NCBI RefSeq assembly: GCF_003172935.1
Contig: NZ_QGKS01000049.1
Coordinates: 1-40,321 of the forward strand
Length of the DNA: 40,321 nucleotides
From: Micromonospora sicca
GTDB lineage: Bacteria; Actinomycetota; Actinomycetes; Mycobacteriales; Micromonosporaceae
Direction: 5' to 3'
The notes beneath the pieces are model-generated. The model was not told the origin of the DNA. It did not search any database and saw only the letters and a list, made by a program, of their open reading frames with translations. The translations under genes were made by a program, and so were the position numbers. Below, one piece after another: positions 24,651-32,955 of this stretch (positions are counted from its first letter, which is position 1; every line of letters starts with the position of its first letter).

Positions 24651-25895
24651 ATGTACCCCCGCACCGAACGGACCACCGCCAGCCGCACCCGCGACCGGAT
24701 GAGCTACGACCAGACCGCCGCGCACGCCGTCCTCGACGAGGCGTACCACTGCGCGCTGGGCTTCACCGTGGACGGTGAGCCGCGGGTGCTGCCCACCCTG
24801 CACGTCCGCGTCGACGACACCCTCTACCTGCACGGCTCCACCGGCAGCCGGCCGCTGCTCGCCGCCCGGGGCGACGCCGGGCTGCCGGTCTGCGTCGCGG
24901 TGACCCTGCTCGACGCGCTGGTCTACGCCCGTTCCCAGTTCAACCACAGCGCCAACTACCGCTCGGTGGTCGCCCACGGCACCGCCCGGCTGGTCACCGA
25001 CGAGCGGGAGCGGACCGCCGTGCTGACCGCGCTGGTCGAGAAGGTCGCCGCCGGGCGCAGCGCGGACAGCCGGCCACCGAGCCGCCGGGAACTCGCCGAG
25101 ACGGCCGTGCTGGCGCTGCCGCTGCGCGAGGTGTCGGTCCGGACCCGCACCGGCGGGGTCAACGACGACCCCGCGGACCTCGACCTGCCGTACTGGGCCG
25201 GGGTGCTGCCGCTGCGGCTGACCGCCGGGCTGCCGGAGCCGGCCCCCGGGGTGACCGCGCCGCTGCCGGCGTACCTGCGGCCGGCCCGCTCGGCCTGGCT
25301 GGAGCCGGTGGTGCTGCGCGGGGAACACGTCGTGCTGGAACCCCTCGACCTCGCCCACGCCGAGGAGCTGTTCGCCGCGCTCGACGACCCCGAGGTGTGG
25401 CGGTACGTCGGCAGCCCCCGACCGACGAGCGTGGCCGAGATGGCCGGCCACGTCCGGGCGGCGCTGGCCGACCACCAGCGTGGCGTCCGGGTGCCGTGGG
25501 TGCAGCGCTGCGCGGCCACCGGGGCGGTGGTCGGCACCACCTCCTACTACCACCCCGACGAGGACCTGCGGTCGGTGGAGATCGGCTACACCCAGCTGGG
25601 CCGGGCGTGGTGGCGCACCGGGATCAACACCGAGGCGAAGCTGCTGCTGCTCACCCGGGCCTTCGAGGAGCTGGACGCGATCCGGGTCACCTGGCAGACC
25701 AGCACGCTCAACGAGCGCTCCCAGCGGGCCATCGAGCGGCTCGGGGCCACCCGGGAGGGCACCCTGCGGGCCAACCGGCGCCGCGCCGACGGCACCTGGC
25801 GGAACTCGGCGCTCTATTCGATGCTGGCCGACGAGTGGCCGAACGCACAGGTCAGCCTGCGGGAAAGGCTTCGCCCGGCGGCATCGGTGGCGTGA
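24651..25895 (+). CDS. Bifunctional PNPOx-family flavin-binding protein / GNAT N-acetyltransferase
   Basis: A 414-aa two-domain protein. Residues 15-200 resemble the pyridoxamine-phosphate-oxidase-like split barrel of the NimA type (VLDEAYHCALGFTVDGEPRVLPTLHVRVDDTLYLHGS, ALVYARSQFNHSANYRSVVAHGTARLV), which binds a flavin or heme. Residues 220-400 are a RimJ/RimL-like GNAT acetyltransferase (EPVVLRGEHVVLEPLD, SVEIGYTQLGRAWWRTGINTEAKLLLL, NERSQRAIERLGATREGTLRANR). Substrates are unknown. ATG 24651 has AAGGTGGG upstream. Its stop overlaps the start of the LysE gene, so the two form an operon, likely under the divergent MocR regulator. Confidence 0.87.
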   Translation: MYPRTERTTASRTRDRMSYDQTAAHAVLDEAYHCALGFTVDGEPRVLPTLHVRVDDTLYLHGSTGSRPLLAARGDAGLPVCVAVTLLDALVYARSQFNHSANYRSVVAHGTARLVTDERERTAVLTALVEKVAAGRSADSRPPSRRELAETAVLALPLREVSVRTRTGGVNDDPADLDLPYWAGVLPLRLTAGLPEPAPGVTAPLPAYLRPARSAWLEPVVLRGEHVVLEPLDLAHAEELFAALDDPEVWRYVGSPRPTSVAEMAGHVRAALADHQRGVRVPWVQRCAATGAVVGTTSYYHPDEDLRSVEIGYTQLGRAWWRTGINTEAKLLLLTRAFEELDAIRVTWQTSTLNERSQRAIERLGATREGTLRANRRRADGTWRNSALYSMLADEWPNAQVSLRERLRPAASVA

Positions 25896-26563
25896 TGATG
25901 GCGGGCGTGCTGGGCATCACCGACATCTGGACGTACCTGCTGGGGACCGTGGCGATCATCCTGCTCCCCGGGCCGAACTCGCTCTTCGTGCTCTCCACCG
26001 CCGCCCGGCGCGGGGTGGGGGCCGGCTACCGGGCCGCGGGCGGGGTGTTCGTCGGCGACTCGGTGCTGATGATCCTCTCCGCCGCCGGGGTGGCGTCGCT
26101 GCTCAAGGCGTACCCGCCGCTCTTCCTGGTGATCAAGTACGCCGGCGCGGCGTACCTCGGGTATGTGGGGTTGACGATGCTTCGCGGCGCCTGGCGGCGC
26201 TGGCGCGACCGCAACGACCCGACCGCGCCGCGGCTGATCGACGCGGCGGAGCCGGCGGCGCTGCGCAGCCCGTCCCGCAAGGCCCTGGTGATCAGCCTGC
26301 TCAACCCGAAGGCGATCCTCTTCTTCATCTCGTTCTTCATCCAGTTCGTCGACCCCGGGTACGCCTGGCCGGCGCTGTCGTTCCTGCTGCTCGGCCTGAT
26401 CGCCCAGGTGACCAGCGCGCTCTACCTGACCGCGCTGATCTTCGCCGGGACCTTCCTCGCCGCCCAGTTCCACCGCCGCCGCCGGCTCGCCGTCGGGGGC
26501 ACCACCGCGGTCGCCGCCCTCTTCCTCGGCTTCAGCATCAAGCTCGCCACCGCCTCGGTCTGA
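25895..26563 (+). CDS. LysE/RhtB-family amino acid exporter
   Basis: A 222-aa membrane protein with about six hydrophobic segments. The N-terminal ILLPGPNSLFVLSTAARRGVGAGYRAAGG is the LysE/RhtB signature, and SLLNPKAILFFISFFIQFVDP is the second conserved block; the subtype resembles LeuE. It should export an amino acid or related metabolite in exchange for protons. Start codons GTG 25892, ATG 25895 and ATG 25898 are all in frame; ATG 25895 overlaps the previous TGA by one base and is used here. Coupling to the PNPOx/GNAT gene suggests that the modified product or its precursor is exported. Confidence 0.88.
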   Translation: MMAGVLGITDIWTYLLGTVAIILLPGPNSLFVLSTAARRGVGAGYRAAGGVFVGDSVLMILSAAGVASLLKAYPPLFLVIKYAGAAYLGYVGLTMLRGAWRRWRDRNDPTAPRLIDAAEPAALRSPSRKALVISLLNPKAILFFISFFIQFVDPGYAWPALSFLLLGLIAQVTSALYLTALIFAGTFLAAQFHRRRRLAVGGTTAVAALFLGFSIKLATASV

Positions 26564-26578
26564 CCGCGCGGCGGTCAG
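26560..26578. terminator. Compact hairpin spanning two convergent stop codons
   Basis: An 8-bp perfect stem, CTGACCGC (26560-26567) with GCGGTCAG (26571-26578), has a 3-nt loop. It contains the TGA of the LysE gene and, on the other strand, the TGA of the Spo0M-like gene, so the short stem covers both gene ends and could terminate both. Confidence 0.5.
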
Positions 26579-27525
26579 GTGCCGTCACCGCCGCCACCAC
26601 CGATGCCGCCACCGCCGGCCGTGCCGCCCAGCCCGTACCCAGGCGCGACCGGCTCGTCGGGGTGGCGGCTGACGTGGGCGGACTCCCGGATCGCGCCGGA
26701 CCAGTCGGCGTGCGCGGCGGCGGCCGCGTGCCGGTTGATGGCGTGCCGCAACCAGCCGTCCACGGTGGCCACCCAGTCCCGCCGGTCCTGGCCCGCGTGC
26801 CAGACCCGGAACCGGCTGATGCTCTGGTGGGTGACCCCGGCCAGGGAGAGCCGGCGGTCCAGCCAGAGCAGCACCTCCAGCCCCGCCGCGTTGGTCACGA
26901 AGATCAGTTCCAGCTCGGTGATCGGGCCGGCGTAGAGCGGCGCCACCCAGTAGCCCAACCGCTCGTGCAGGGGCAGGGTCTGCTCCACCCCGGGCAGCCG
27001 GCCCTGCTGCAGCCCCGCCTGCCGCAGCACGAAGCCGAGGGTCTCCAGCGCGGCGAGGATGTGCTGCTGGGTGGGGAGCGGGTGGACGAAGACCGGCACC
27101 ATCGCGCCCTGGTCCAGGTCCGGATCCACCGACACCTCGGTACGCAGGCCGGTGCGCAGGCCCATCAGCGGCACCCCGCCGAAGATCGTCGGCGGGGTCT
27201 CCCAGGGCAGCGGCAGCGCGAAGTCGACCGCCCGGCGGCGTCCCGCGGGCACCACGAACCGGCCGGCGATCGGCACCTGGTGATACTGCACGAGGCGGCG
27301 CGGCGAGCCCGGATCCTCCGGCTCGGCCTGGGCGACCAGGCCGAGCCGGACGTGCCGGACCGGTACATCCTCGCCGCCCGCGGCGAGCGTCACCCGCCCC
27401 GGCAGGCGCAGCCCCGGACGGGTGCTCGGGTTGGTCAGGGTGGTGGTCACCGACAGTCCGGTCCAGCCGGACTGCGCGGACACCCCGGTCAGCCGCACCG
27501 CGCTCCCCCCGTCGCCGCCTGGCAC
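26575..27525 (-). CDS. SpoOM-like sporulation-control (arrestin-fold) protein
   Basis: About 316 residues. The N-terminal two thirds resemble Spo0M proteins, which have an arrestin-like beta-sandwich fold: PGLRLPGRVTLAAGGEDVPVRHVRLGLV, VQYHQVPIAGRFVVPAGRRRAVDFALPLPWETPPT and LRTEVSVDPDLDQGAMVPVFVHPLP. The C-terminus ends in a Gly-rich tail. Spo0M influences sporulation and cytoskeletal processes in Bacillus; the role in actinomycetes is not established. The start is uncertain: GTG 27525 follows GGGGA, GTG 27498 follows GGGGGGAG, and a TTG at 27552 directly abuts the preceding gene. It is the last gene of the CNNM/CNNM/Spo0M unit. Confidence 0.8.
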   Translation of the reverse strand: MPGGDGGSAVRLTGVSAQSGWTGLSVTTTLTNPSTRPGLRLPGRVTLAAGGEDVPVRHVRLGLVAQAEPEDPGSPRRLVQYHQVPIAGRFVVPAGRRRAVDFALPLPWETPPTIFGGVPLMGLRTGLRTEVSVDPDLDQGAMVPVFVHPLPTQQHILAALETLGFVLRQAGLQQGRLPGVEQTLPLHERLGYWVAPLYAGPITELELIFVTNAAGLEVLLWLDRRLSLAGVTHQSISRFRVWHAGQDRRDWVATVDGWLRHAINRHAAAAAHADWSGAIRESAHVSRHPDEPVAPGYGLGGTAGGGGIGGGGGDGT

Positions 27526-27552
27526 GGCTTTTCCCCGTGGGCGGCCGGTCAA

Positions 27553-28617
27553 TCAGCGCATGCGCCGGCCCCTCGGCACCGGGTCGGTCTCGTCGTCGAA
27601 CTCGCCGATGACCTCCTCGAGCAGGTCCTCCAGGGCGACGAAGCCGATCGGCCGGGTCGGGCCGCCGCCGTTGCTGACCAGGGCCAGCTGGGCCTGCCGG
27701 CCCCGCATCGCCGCCACCGCCTCGCTGACCGAGGCCCCCCCGCGCAGGGTGAAGGCCGGGGTCATCAGCTCACCGGCGGTCGCCGTCCGGCCGGTGGTGA
27801 CCGCCCGGACCGCCTCCCGGACGTGCACCAGGCCGCAGACCTCGCCGCCGGCGTCGAGCACCGCCAGCCGGGACCGGCCGCTGTCCCGGGAGACGTGCTC
27901 GATCCGCTCGGCGCTGTCGTCCCGGCGGACCGTGACGATCCGGTCGAACGGCTCCATCACCTGCGCCACCGTGGTGCCCTGGAGCTCCAGCATGCTGGTC
28001 AGCATCCGGTGCTGCTCCGCGCCGAGCAGCCCGTGCTCGCGGGACTGCTCCAGTAGGATGCGCAGCTCGTCCGGACCGTGCACCATGGCGAGCTGGTCCT
28101 GCTGCCGCACGCCGACCAGTCGCAGCACCAGGTTGGCCAGCGCGTTCAGCGCAGAGAGCACCGGGCGGGCGACCCGGGCGAAGGCCCGGAACGGCAGCGC
28201 CAGCAGCGTCGCCGAGCGCTCCGCGTCGGTGATCGCCCACGACTTCGGGGCCATCTCGCCGACCACCAGGTGCAGGAACGTCACCAGGCCGAGGGCGAAG
28301 AGCAGTGCCACCAGGTGGCTCACCGCGTCCGGCAGGCCCACCGCGTGCAGCAGCGGGCTGAGCAGGTGCTCGATCGCCGGCTCGGCCAGGGCGCCCAGGC
28401 CCAGGGTGCAGAGCGTGATGCCGAGCTGTGCGCCGGCCAGCATCAGCGACAGCTCGCGGACGCCGTCCAGCGCCGCGCGGGCCGCCCGCCCGCCACCGGC
28501 GGCCTCGTGCTCGAGCCGGTACCGCTTGGCGGCCACCAGGGCGAACTCGGCGGCGACGAAGAAGGCGTTCAGCGCCAGCAGCACCACGGAGAAGAAGAGC
28601 GCGAACCCGGGGCTCAT
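27553..28617 (-). CDS. CNNM/hemolysin-C-type transmembrane protein with CBS pair (short form)
   Basis: A 354-aa membrane protein. An N-terminal DUF21/CNNM transmembrane domain of about 170 residues (FFSVVLLALNAFFVAAEFALVAAKRYRLE, LAGAQLGITLCTLGLGALAEPAIE, VVGEMAPKSWAI) is followed by two CBS motifs (residues 200-330). It lacks the C-terminal CorC_HlyC domain present in its neighbour and ends in a basic tail. CNNM/CorC proteins are linked to magnesium or other divalent-cation export; the exact ion is not shown. ATG 28617 overlaps the stop of the upstream paralogue as ATGA, so the two may form a heterodimer. Confidence 0.9.
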   Translation of the reverse strand: MSPGFALFFSVVLLALNAFFVAAEFALVAAKRYRLEHEAAGGGRAARAALDGVRELSLMLAGAQLGITLCTLGLGALAEPAIEHLLSPLLHAVGLPDAVSHLVALLFALGLVTFLHLVVGEMAPKSWAITDAERSATLLALPFRAFARVARPVLSALNALANLVLRLVGVRQQDQLAMVHGPDELRILLEQSREHGLLGAEQHRMLTSMLELQGTTVAQVMEPFDRIVTVRRDDSAERIEHVSRDSGRSRLAVLDAGGEVCGLVHVREAVRAVTTGRTATAGELMTPAFTLRGGASVSEAVAAMRGRQAQLALVSNGGGPTRPIGFVALEDLLEEVIGEFDDETDPVPRGRRMR

Positions 28618-29966
28618 GCCGCCTGCTCCCCACGTTCGACCCCGGCCATCCGGAGCCGGACGGAGTCGGCGACGTGCCGGTCCACGGCCAGCACCTCGAC
28701 CAGGGCCCGCTCGGCGTCCGGCTCCTCGCCGTCGACGGCGAGGCTGATCTCCAGCCGGTCGCCCACCTCGGGCACCCGGCCCAGCTCCCGCATGACCAGC
28801 CCGGAGAGGGTGTCGTACTCGGGGGCCTCGGGCAGCGCGATGCCGGTGCTGTCGGCGACCTCGTCGATCCGCCAGCGGGCCGGCACCACCCAGGAGCCGT
28901 CGTCCTGCCGCGCCGGGGCCCGCTCCGGCGGGTCGTCCTCGTCGCGGATCGGCCCGACCAGCTCCTCGGCGATGTCCTCCAGGGTGATCACGCCGGCGAA
29001 GCCGCCGTACTCGTCGACCACGCAGGCGAGCTGCCGGTGGCCGACCCGGAGCCGGTCCAGCACCGTCGGCAGCGGCAGGGTCTCCGGCACCAGCAGCGGC
29101 GGAACGGCCACCGCGGCGACCCGGGTGGTCCCCCGCTCGGCGGGCGGCACGCCGAGCACGTCGGCGATGCCGACCACACCCACCAGGTCGTCGACGCCCT
29201 CGGCGCCGCGGACCGGGAAGCGGGAGTGGCCGGTGTCGAGCAGTTCGACGACCCGGCTGACCGGCTCGTCGGCGCGTACGGTGTGCACGTCGACCCGGGG
29301 CACCATGGCCTCCCCGGCGGTCAGCTCGCGGAAGTCCAGGCCCCGGTCGAGCAGGTCGGACATCGCGGCGTCGAGACTGCCCTCCTCGCGGGACTCGGCG
29401 ATGATCTGCTCCAGGTCCTCCGGGGTGGCGCCGCCGGGCAGTTCCTCGATCGGCTCGATGCCGAGCCGGCGCAGCAGCCGGACGGCGGACCGGTCGAAGA
29501 GGGTGATCACCGGGCCGGCCAGCTTCAGGTACATCAGGGTGGACCGGCTCAGCGCCCGCGCGAGGGGCTCGGCGCGGGCGATGGCCAGGTTCTTCGGCGC
29601 CAGCTCGCCGAGGACCATCTGCACCACGGTGGCGATGATCAGGGCCAGCACCACCGACAGCGGCAGGCTGACCGCGGTGGACACCCCGGCGAGGCCGAGC
29701 AGGTCGGCCAGCCCGGCGCCCAGGTACGGCTCGGCGACGTAACCGACCAGCAGGGCGGTCACGGTGATGCCGAGCTGAGCGCCGGAGAGCACGAACGACA
29801 GCCGGCCGGTCACCGCCAGGGCCCGGGCGGCGGCCTCGTCGCCGGAATCGGCGAGCTGCTTGAGCTTGCCGCGATCCACGGCGACGTAACCGAACTCCTG
29901 GGCCACGAAGTAACCGGTGGCGGCGGTGAGCACGATGATGAGTACGAGACCCACGACGATCAGCAC
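28614..29966 (-). CDS. CNNM/hemolysin-C-type transmembrane protein with CBS pair and CorC domain (long form)
   Basis: A 450-aa paralogue of the following gene. Domains in order are the CNNM membrane domain (VVGLVLIIVLTAATGYFVAQEFGYVAVDR, LSGAQLGITVTALLVGYVAEPYLG, VLGELAPKNLAI), a CBS pair (residues 200-330, with VVDEYGGFAGVITLEDIAEELVGPI) and a C-terminal CorC_HlyC domain (WVVPARWRIDEVADSTGIALPE...GRVPEVGDRLE). Probably a divalent-cation transporter or its regulator, by family. GTG 29966 is the start used; there is no visible ribosome binding site. A structured region with a TAAAAT -10 lies about 100 bp upstream. Confidence 0.9.
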   Translation of the reverse strand: MLIVVGLVLIIVLTAATGYFVAQEFGYVAVDRGKLKQLADSGDEAAARALAVTGRLSFVLSGAQLGITVTALLVGYVAEPYLGAGLADLLGLAGVSTAVSLPLSVVLALIIATVVQMVLGELAPKNLAIARAEPLARALSRSTLMYLKLAGPVITLFDRSAVRLLRRLGIEPIEELPGGATPEDLEQIIAESREEGSLDAAMSDLLDRGLDFRELTAGEAMVPRVDVHTVRADEPVSRVVELLDTGHSRFPVRGAEGVDDLVGVVGIADVLGVPPAERGTTRVAAVAVPPLLVPETLPLPTVLDRLRVGHRQLACVVDEYGGFAGVITLEDIAEELVGPIRDEDDPPERAPARQDDGSWVVPARWRIDEVADSTGIALPEAPEYDTLSGLVMRELGRVPEVGDRLEISLAVDGEEPDAERALVEVLAVDRHVADSVRLRMAGVERGEQAA

Positions 29967-30006
29967 GGGAGGTTCAGGGCTCCCGGGGTCGTCGGGGCGG
30001 GGAGAT

Positions 30007-30073
30007 GCCGGGCATGACCCGGCTGGCTACTGCTGCCCTCCTGGGCAGAGGAGTCGATCATCTGCCCATTTTA
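30007..30073 (-). promoter_or_regulatory. Promoter and candidate structured leader of the CNNM operon
   Basis: On the minus strand TAAAAT (30073-30068) is a strong -10. Just after it come, in order, TGGGCAG (30068-30062), CTGCCCA (30048-30042), GGGCAG (30038-30033) and a separate GCCGGG-CCCGGC hairpin (30023-30007). The second segment can pair perfectly with either the first (7 bp) or the third (6 bp), a mutually exclusive arrangement typical of attenuators. If transcription starts near 30061 the first segment is not transcribed, and the repeat would then be a DNA operator. I do not recognise a known M-box or other riboswitch. Confidence 0.45.
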
Positions 30074-30127
30074 TCGGCGCTGCCTGGACGCCCGCTGAGG
30101 GTGGCACAGTTGTCCGGTTCCACCCGG

Positions 30128-30457
30128 TCAGCGCCCCGCCAGCTCGTCCGTGTCGAGCAGGGCTCGGTCGACCCGGCCCGACCGGTACGCGGCCCGGCCG
30201 ACCATCTGGGCGGCGACCGGCACGGTGGCCAGTTGGAAGACCACGACCAGCGCCAGCATGCCCAGGTCCGAGGGCGTACGCAGCCGCAGCGCCACCCCGG
30301 CCAGCAGCAGCAGCACGCCGAGCACCTGCGGCTTCGTGGCCGCGTGCATCCGGTCCAGCACGTCGGGGAAGCGCAGCACGCCGATCCCGGCGGCCAGGCT
30401 GAGCAGGGCCCCGGCGGTCAGGCAGGCCGCGCCGAGCCAGTCGGCGAGCACCCCCAT
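30128..30457 (-). CDS. mnhG: Mrp cation/proton antiporter subunit G
   Basis: A 109-aa membrane protein with three hydrophobic helices. The MnhG signature LSLAAGIGVLRFPDVLDRMHAATKPQVLGVLLLLAGV is clear, and a short hydrophilic tail follows. It is an accessory subunit of the multi-subunit Na+(or other cation)/H+ antiporter complex. ATG 30457 overlaps the mnhF stop (TGATG) and has GAGGAGG at 4-nt spacing; the in-frame GTG at 30460 is too close to that site. It is the last gene of the operon. Confidence 0.92.
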   Translation of the reverse strand: MGVLADWLGAACLTAGALLSLAAGIGVLRFPDVLDRMHAATKPQVLGVLLLLAGVALRLRTPSDLGMLALVVVFQLATVPVAAQMVGRAAYRSGRVDRALLDTDELAGR

Positions 30458-30720
30458 CACGCCTCCTCGCGGACGGCGAACCGGACCATGGCCACCGAGC
30501 CGACGAAGCCGAGCAGGGAGAGCACCACCAGCACGGGCAGCGTGGTGGCGTGCCGGTTGACCGCCGCCTCGGCGCCGACCGCGCCGAGCATGGTGGAGAG
30601 CAGCAGGTCGGCGGCGACGACCCGGTCCAGCAGGGACGGCCCCCGGTAGATGCGGGCCAGGGCGAGCAGGGCGGTGACCGAGAACAGCACGGTCAGCACG
30701 ACGGCGAGGAGCGTGGTCAC
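30457..30720 (-). CDS. mnhF: Mrp cation/proton antiporter subunit F
   Basis: An 87-aa protein with three membrane helices, containing the MnhF pattern LARIYRGPSLLDRVVAADLLLSTMLG and LVVLSLLGFVGSVAMVRF. The GTG at 30720 overlaps the stop of mnhE by four bases (GTGA), and its own stop overlaps mnhG. Within the complex MnhF is a small membrane subunit required for assembly and activity in other bacteria. Confidence 0.92.
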   Translation of the reverse strand: MTTLLAVVLTVLFSVTALLALARIYRGPSLLDRVVAADLLLSTMLGAVGAEAAVNRHATTLPVLVVLSLLGFVGSVAMVRFAVREEA

Positions 30721-31391
30721 GGGTTCTTCCTCCGGTCGACGGGTTCGGTGCGCAGCTGGCGTACCTCGGCGGGCGAGCCGATCGCGCGGACGAGGCGCCG
30801 CTCGACGGCGAGGATCCGGTCGCGGCTCGCGGTCAGGTCCCGCGGGCCGCGGACGTCGAGCACGTGCGCGTAGAGGACACCCTGGTCCCGGTCCACCTCG
30901 ACGATGAGGGTGCCCGGGACCAGGGAGATCACCTCGGCGGTGAGCGCCAGGTTGAGGTCGGTGCGGACCCGCAGCGGCACCGCGATGATCGCGCCGCGCG
31001 GCCGGTAGCCGGGGCGGACGGCGATCGCGGCGACGCGGACGCTGGCGCTCACCAACTCACCGGCGAAGGTGACCGCCAGCACGAGCAGCGCCCGGGGGCG
31101 GAGCCGGCCGCCGAAGGTGACCGGGGGCAGCGGGAAGAAGATCAGCACGGCGGCGCCGACGACCAGCCCGCCGAGCAGGTTGCCCCAGGTCACGTCCCCC
31201 CAGAGCAGCAGCCAGGTCAGCACCAGCCAGCCGAGGGCGAGGGCCTGGTCCCGCCACCGGCCGCCGCGCCGGAATGCCGCCGGTCGGGCGCCGTCGTGAC
31301 CCGGCGGCGGACCGGACGGGCCGGCGCCGCGGGCCGGCGGCGGACCCGCCGGCCCGGACCCGTCGCGGCCGGACCGCCGGCCGGCCGTCAC
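30717..31391 (-). CDS. mnhE: Mrp cation/proton antiporter subunit E
   Basis: MnhE is a small membrane subunit of the antiporter. The core (LALGWLVLTWLLLWGDVTWGNLLGGLVVGAAVLIFFPLPP, then LNLALTAEVISLVPGTLIVEVD) is typical. At 224 aa it is longer than the usual 160-190 because of an N-terminal extension of about 50 residues rich in Gly, Pro, Ala and Arg, which looks disordered. The GTG at 31391 overlaps the mnhD stop as GTGA; a start inside the extension is possible but no better ribosome binding site was seen. Confidence 0.9.
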   Translation of the reverse strand: MTAGRRSGRDGSGPAGPPPARGAGPSGPPPGHDGARPAAFRRGGRWRDQALALGWLVLTWLLLWGDVTWGNLLGGLVVGAAVLIFFPLPPVTFGGRLRPRALLVLAVTFAGELVSASVRVAAIAVRPGYRPRGAIIAVPLRVRTDLNLALTAEVISLVPGTLIVEVDRDQGVLYAHVLDVRGPRDLTASRDRILAVERRLVRAIGSPAEVRQLRTEPVDRRKNP

Positions 31392-32896
31392 GGGACGCCG
31401 GCCGGGAAGACGGCCCGCACGTAGGGGGTACGCGCGCGCAGGTCGGTGGCGGCGTCCGCGGTGACCTCGAAGAGCGGCCCGGCGGCGAGGGTCAGGCCCA
31501 CGCCGAGCACCACCAGGGCCGCGGTCGCGCCGACCATCAGCGCCGGCAGCGGCACGGTCGGGTCGGCGGTGGCCAGCCGGGGTGACCGCCAGAATGCGAT
31601 GTTCCACACCCGGGAGGCGGCGTAGAGGGTGAGCAGGCTGGTCACCGTTCCGGCCCCGACCAGCACCCCGGGGAGCACCCCGCGCGCCGCCACACCGGCC
31701 TGGAGCAGCCCGAGCTTGCCGAGGAAGCCGGAGAAGGGCGGGATGCCGGCGAGGTTCATCGCCGGCACGAAGAAGAGCACCGCGAGCAGCGGGGCGACCC
31801 GGGCCAACCCGCCGAGCCGACGCAGGTCCGTGCTGCCGGCCCGCTCCTCGACCAGGCCGGCGACCAGGAAGAGGGTGGTCTGGATGGTGATGTGGTGCAC
31901 CACGTAGAAGATCGCCCCGGAGAGGCCGGCGACGCTGCTCAGCGCCACCCCGAAGATCATGTAGCCGATGTGGCTGACCAGGGTGAACGAGAAGAGCCGC
32001 TTCATGTCGGACTGGGCCACCGCGCCGAGGATGCCGACCACCATGGTCAGCCCGGCGACCACCATGAGCAGCCGGTCGGCGTGGCCGCCGGGGAAGAGCA
32101 ACGTCTCGGTGCGGATGATGGCGTACACGCCGACCTTGGTGAGCAGGCCGGCGAAGACCGCGGTGACCGGGGCCGGGGCGGTCGGGTAGCTGTCCGGCAA
32201 CCAGGCGGAGACCGGGAAGACCGCCGCCTTGATGCCGAAGGCCAGCAGCAGCATGAGCTGCAACGCCAGCCGTACGCCGTCCGGCAGGCCGTCCAGCCGC
32301 CCGGCGAGCTGGGCCATGTTGACGGTGCCGGTGGCCGCGTACACCAGGCCCACCGCGGCCAGGAAGATCATCGAGGAGAGGACGCTGACCACCACGTACG
32401 TGGAGCCGGTCCGGATCCGGGTCTCGGTGCCGCCCAGCGTGATCAGCACGAAGCTCGCGGCCAGCAGGATCTCGAAGCCGACGAAGAGGTTGAACAGGTC
32501 CCCGGCCAGGAAGGCGTTGGTGACGCCGGCGGTCAGCACCAGGTAGGTGGGGTGGTAGATGCTCACCGGCGCGCTCTCGCTGGTCTCCCCGCGCCCCTGG
32601 CCGATGGAGTACAGCAGCACGCACAGCGTCACCGCCGAGGAGACCACCAGCATCAGCGCGGCGAGCTGGTCGGCGACCAGCACGATGCCGACCGGGGCCG
32701 GCCAGCCACCCACCTGCACCACCACCGGCCCGTGCCGGTACGCCTCGACCAGCAGCGTCACCGCGACCGCGAGGGTGGTGGCGAGGCCGACCACGCTGAC
32801 CGACCGTTGCAGCCGGGGCCGGTTGGCCAGGATCAGCGTCAGCGCGGCGCCCAGCAGCGGCACCACCACCGGCAGCGGCACCAGCGCCGCGGTCAC
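31388..32896 (-). CDS. mnhD: Mrp cation/proton antiporter subunit D
   Basis: A 502-aa NuoM/NuoN-like subunit with about 14 membrane helices, one of the two large ion-translocating subunits. Key blocks are DLFNLFVGFEILLAASFVLITLGG, the helix with KAAVFPVSAWLPDSYPTAPAPVTAVFAGLLTKVGVYA (lysine and proline conserved in this superfamily), and FSFTLVSHIGYMIFG. GTG 32896 overlaps the TGA of a 20-codon mini-ORF that separates it from mnhC; GGAG lies 9 nt upstream. Confidence 0.93.
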   Translation of the reverse strand: MTAALVPLPVVVPLLGAALTLILANRPRLQRSVSVVGLATTLAVAVTLLVEAYRHGPVVVQVGGWPAPVGIVLVADQLAALMLVVSSAVTLCVLLYSIGQGRGETSESAPVSIYHPTYLVLTAGVTNAFLAGDLFNLFVGFEILLAASFVLITLGGTETRIRTGSTYVVVSVLSSMIFLAAVGLVYAATGTVNMAQLAGRLDGLPDGVRLALQLMLLLAFGIKAAVFPVSAWLPDSYPTAPAPVTAVFAGLLTKVGVYAIIRTETLLFPGGHADRLLMVVAGLTMVVGILGAVAQSDMKRLFSFTLVSHIGYMIFGVALSSVAGLSGAIFYVVHHITIQTTLFLVAGLVEERAGSTDLRRLGGLARVAPLLAVLFFVPAMNLAGIPPFSGFLGKLGLLQAGVAARGVLPGVLVGAGTVTSLLTLYAASRVWNIAFWRSPRLATADPTVPLPALMVGATAALVVLGVGLTLAAGPLFEVTADAATDLRARTPYVRAVFPAGVP

Positions 32897-32955
32897 CCGG
32901 CCGTCTCCGTTCGCGACTGCGGGGCCCGCAGGACCGGCTCACTCCCCGCCCTCAC
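32893..32955 (-). CDS. 20-codon mini-ORF between mnhC and mnhD (copy 1)
   Basis: A 20-aa frame, VRAGSEPVLRAPQSRTETAG, whose GTG overlaps the mnhC stop (GTGA) and whose TGA overlaps the mnhD GTG (GTGA). It is a paralogue of the mini-ORF at 33431-33493: both are exactly 63 nt, align without gaps at 54 of 63 bases and share 16 of 20 residues. The 13-residue core SEPVLRAPQSRTE is identical, with all three base differences in it synonymous. It keeps ribosomes moving from mnhC to mnhD. Whether the peptide itself matters is unknown. Confidence 0.55.
   Translation of the reverse strand: MRAGSEPVLRAPQSRTETAG
32909..32955. repeat. 47-bp direct repeat, copy 1
   Basis: Matches 33447-33493 at 43 of 47 positions, 538 bp away, in the same relative place between two mnh genes. 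Contains a small hairpin (CTGCGG-GCC-CCGCAG on the minus strand, 6-bp stem). The similarity continues more weakly to 32893. Confidence 0.85.

Noticed and set aside
29967..30073. M-box (ykoK) magnesium riboswitch before the CNNM genes
   Set aside because: The leader is too short (about 100 nt) and lacks the conserved M-box core segments.
30042..30074. TGGGCAG...CTGCCCATTTTAT looks like a Rho-independent terminator on the plus strand
   Set aside because: No plus-strand gene ends nearby; the same bases make better sense as a minus-strand promoter and repeat.
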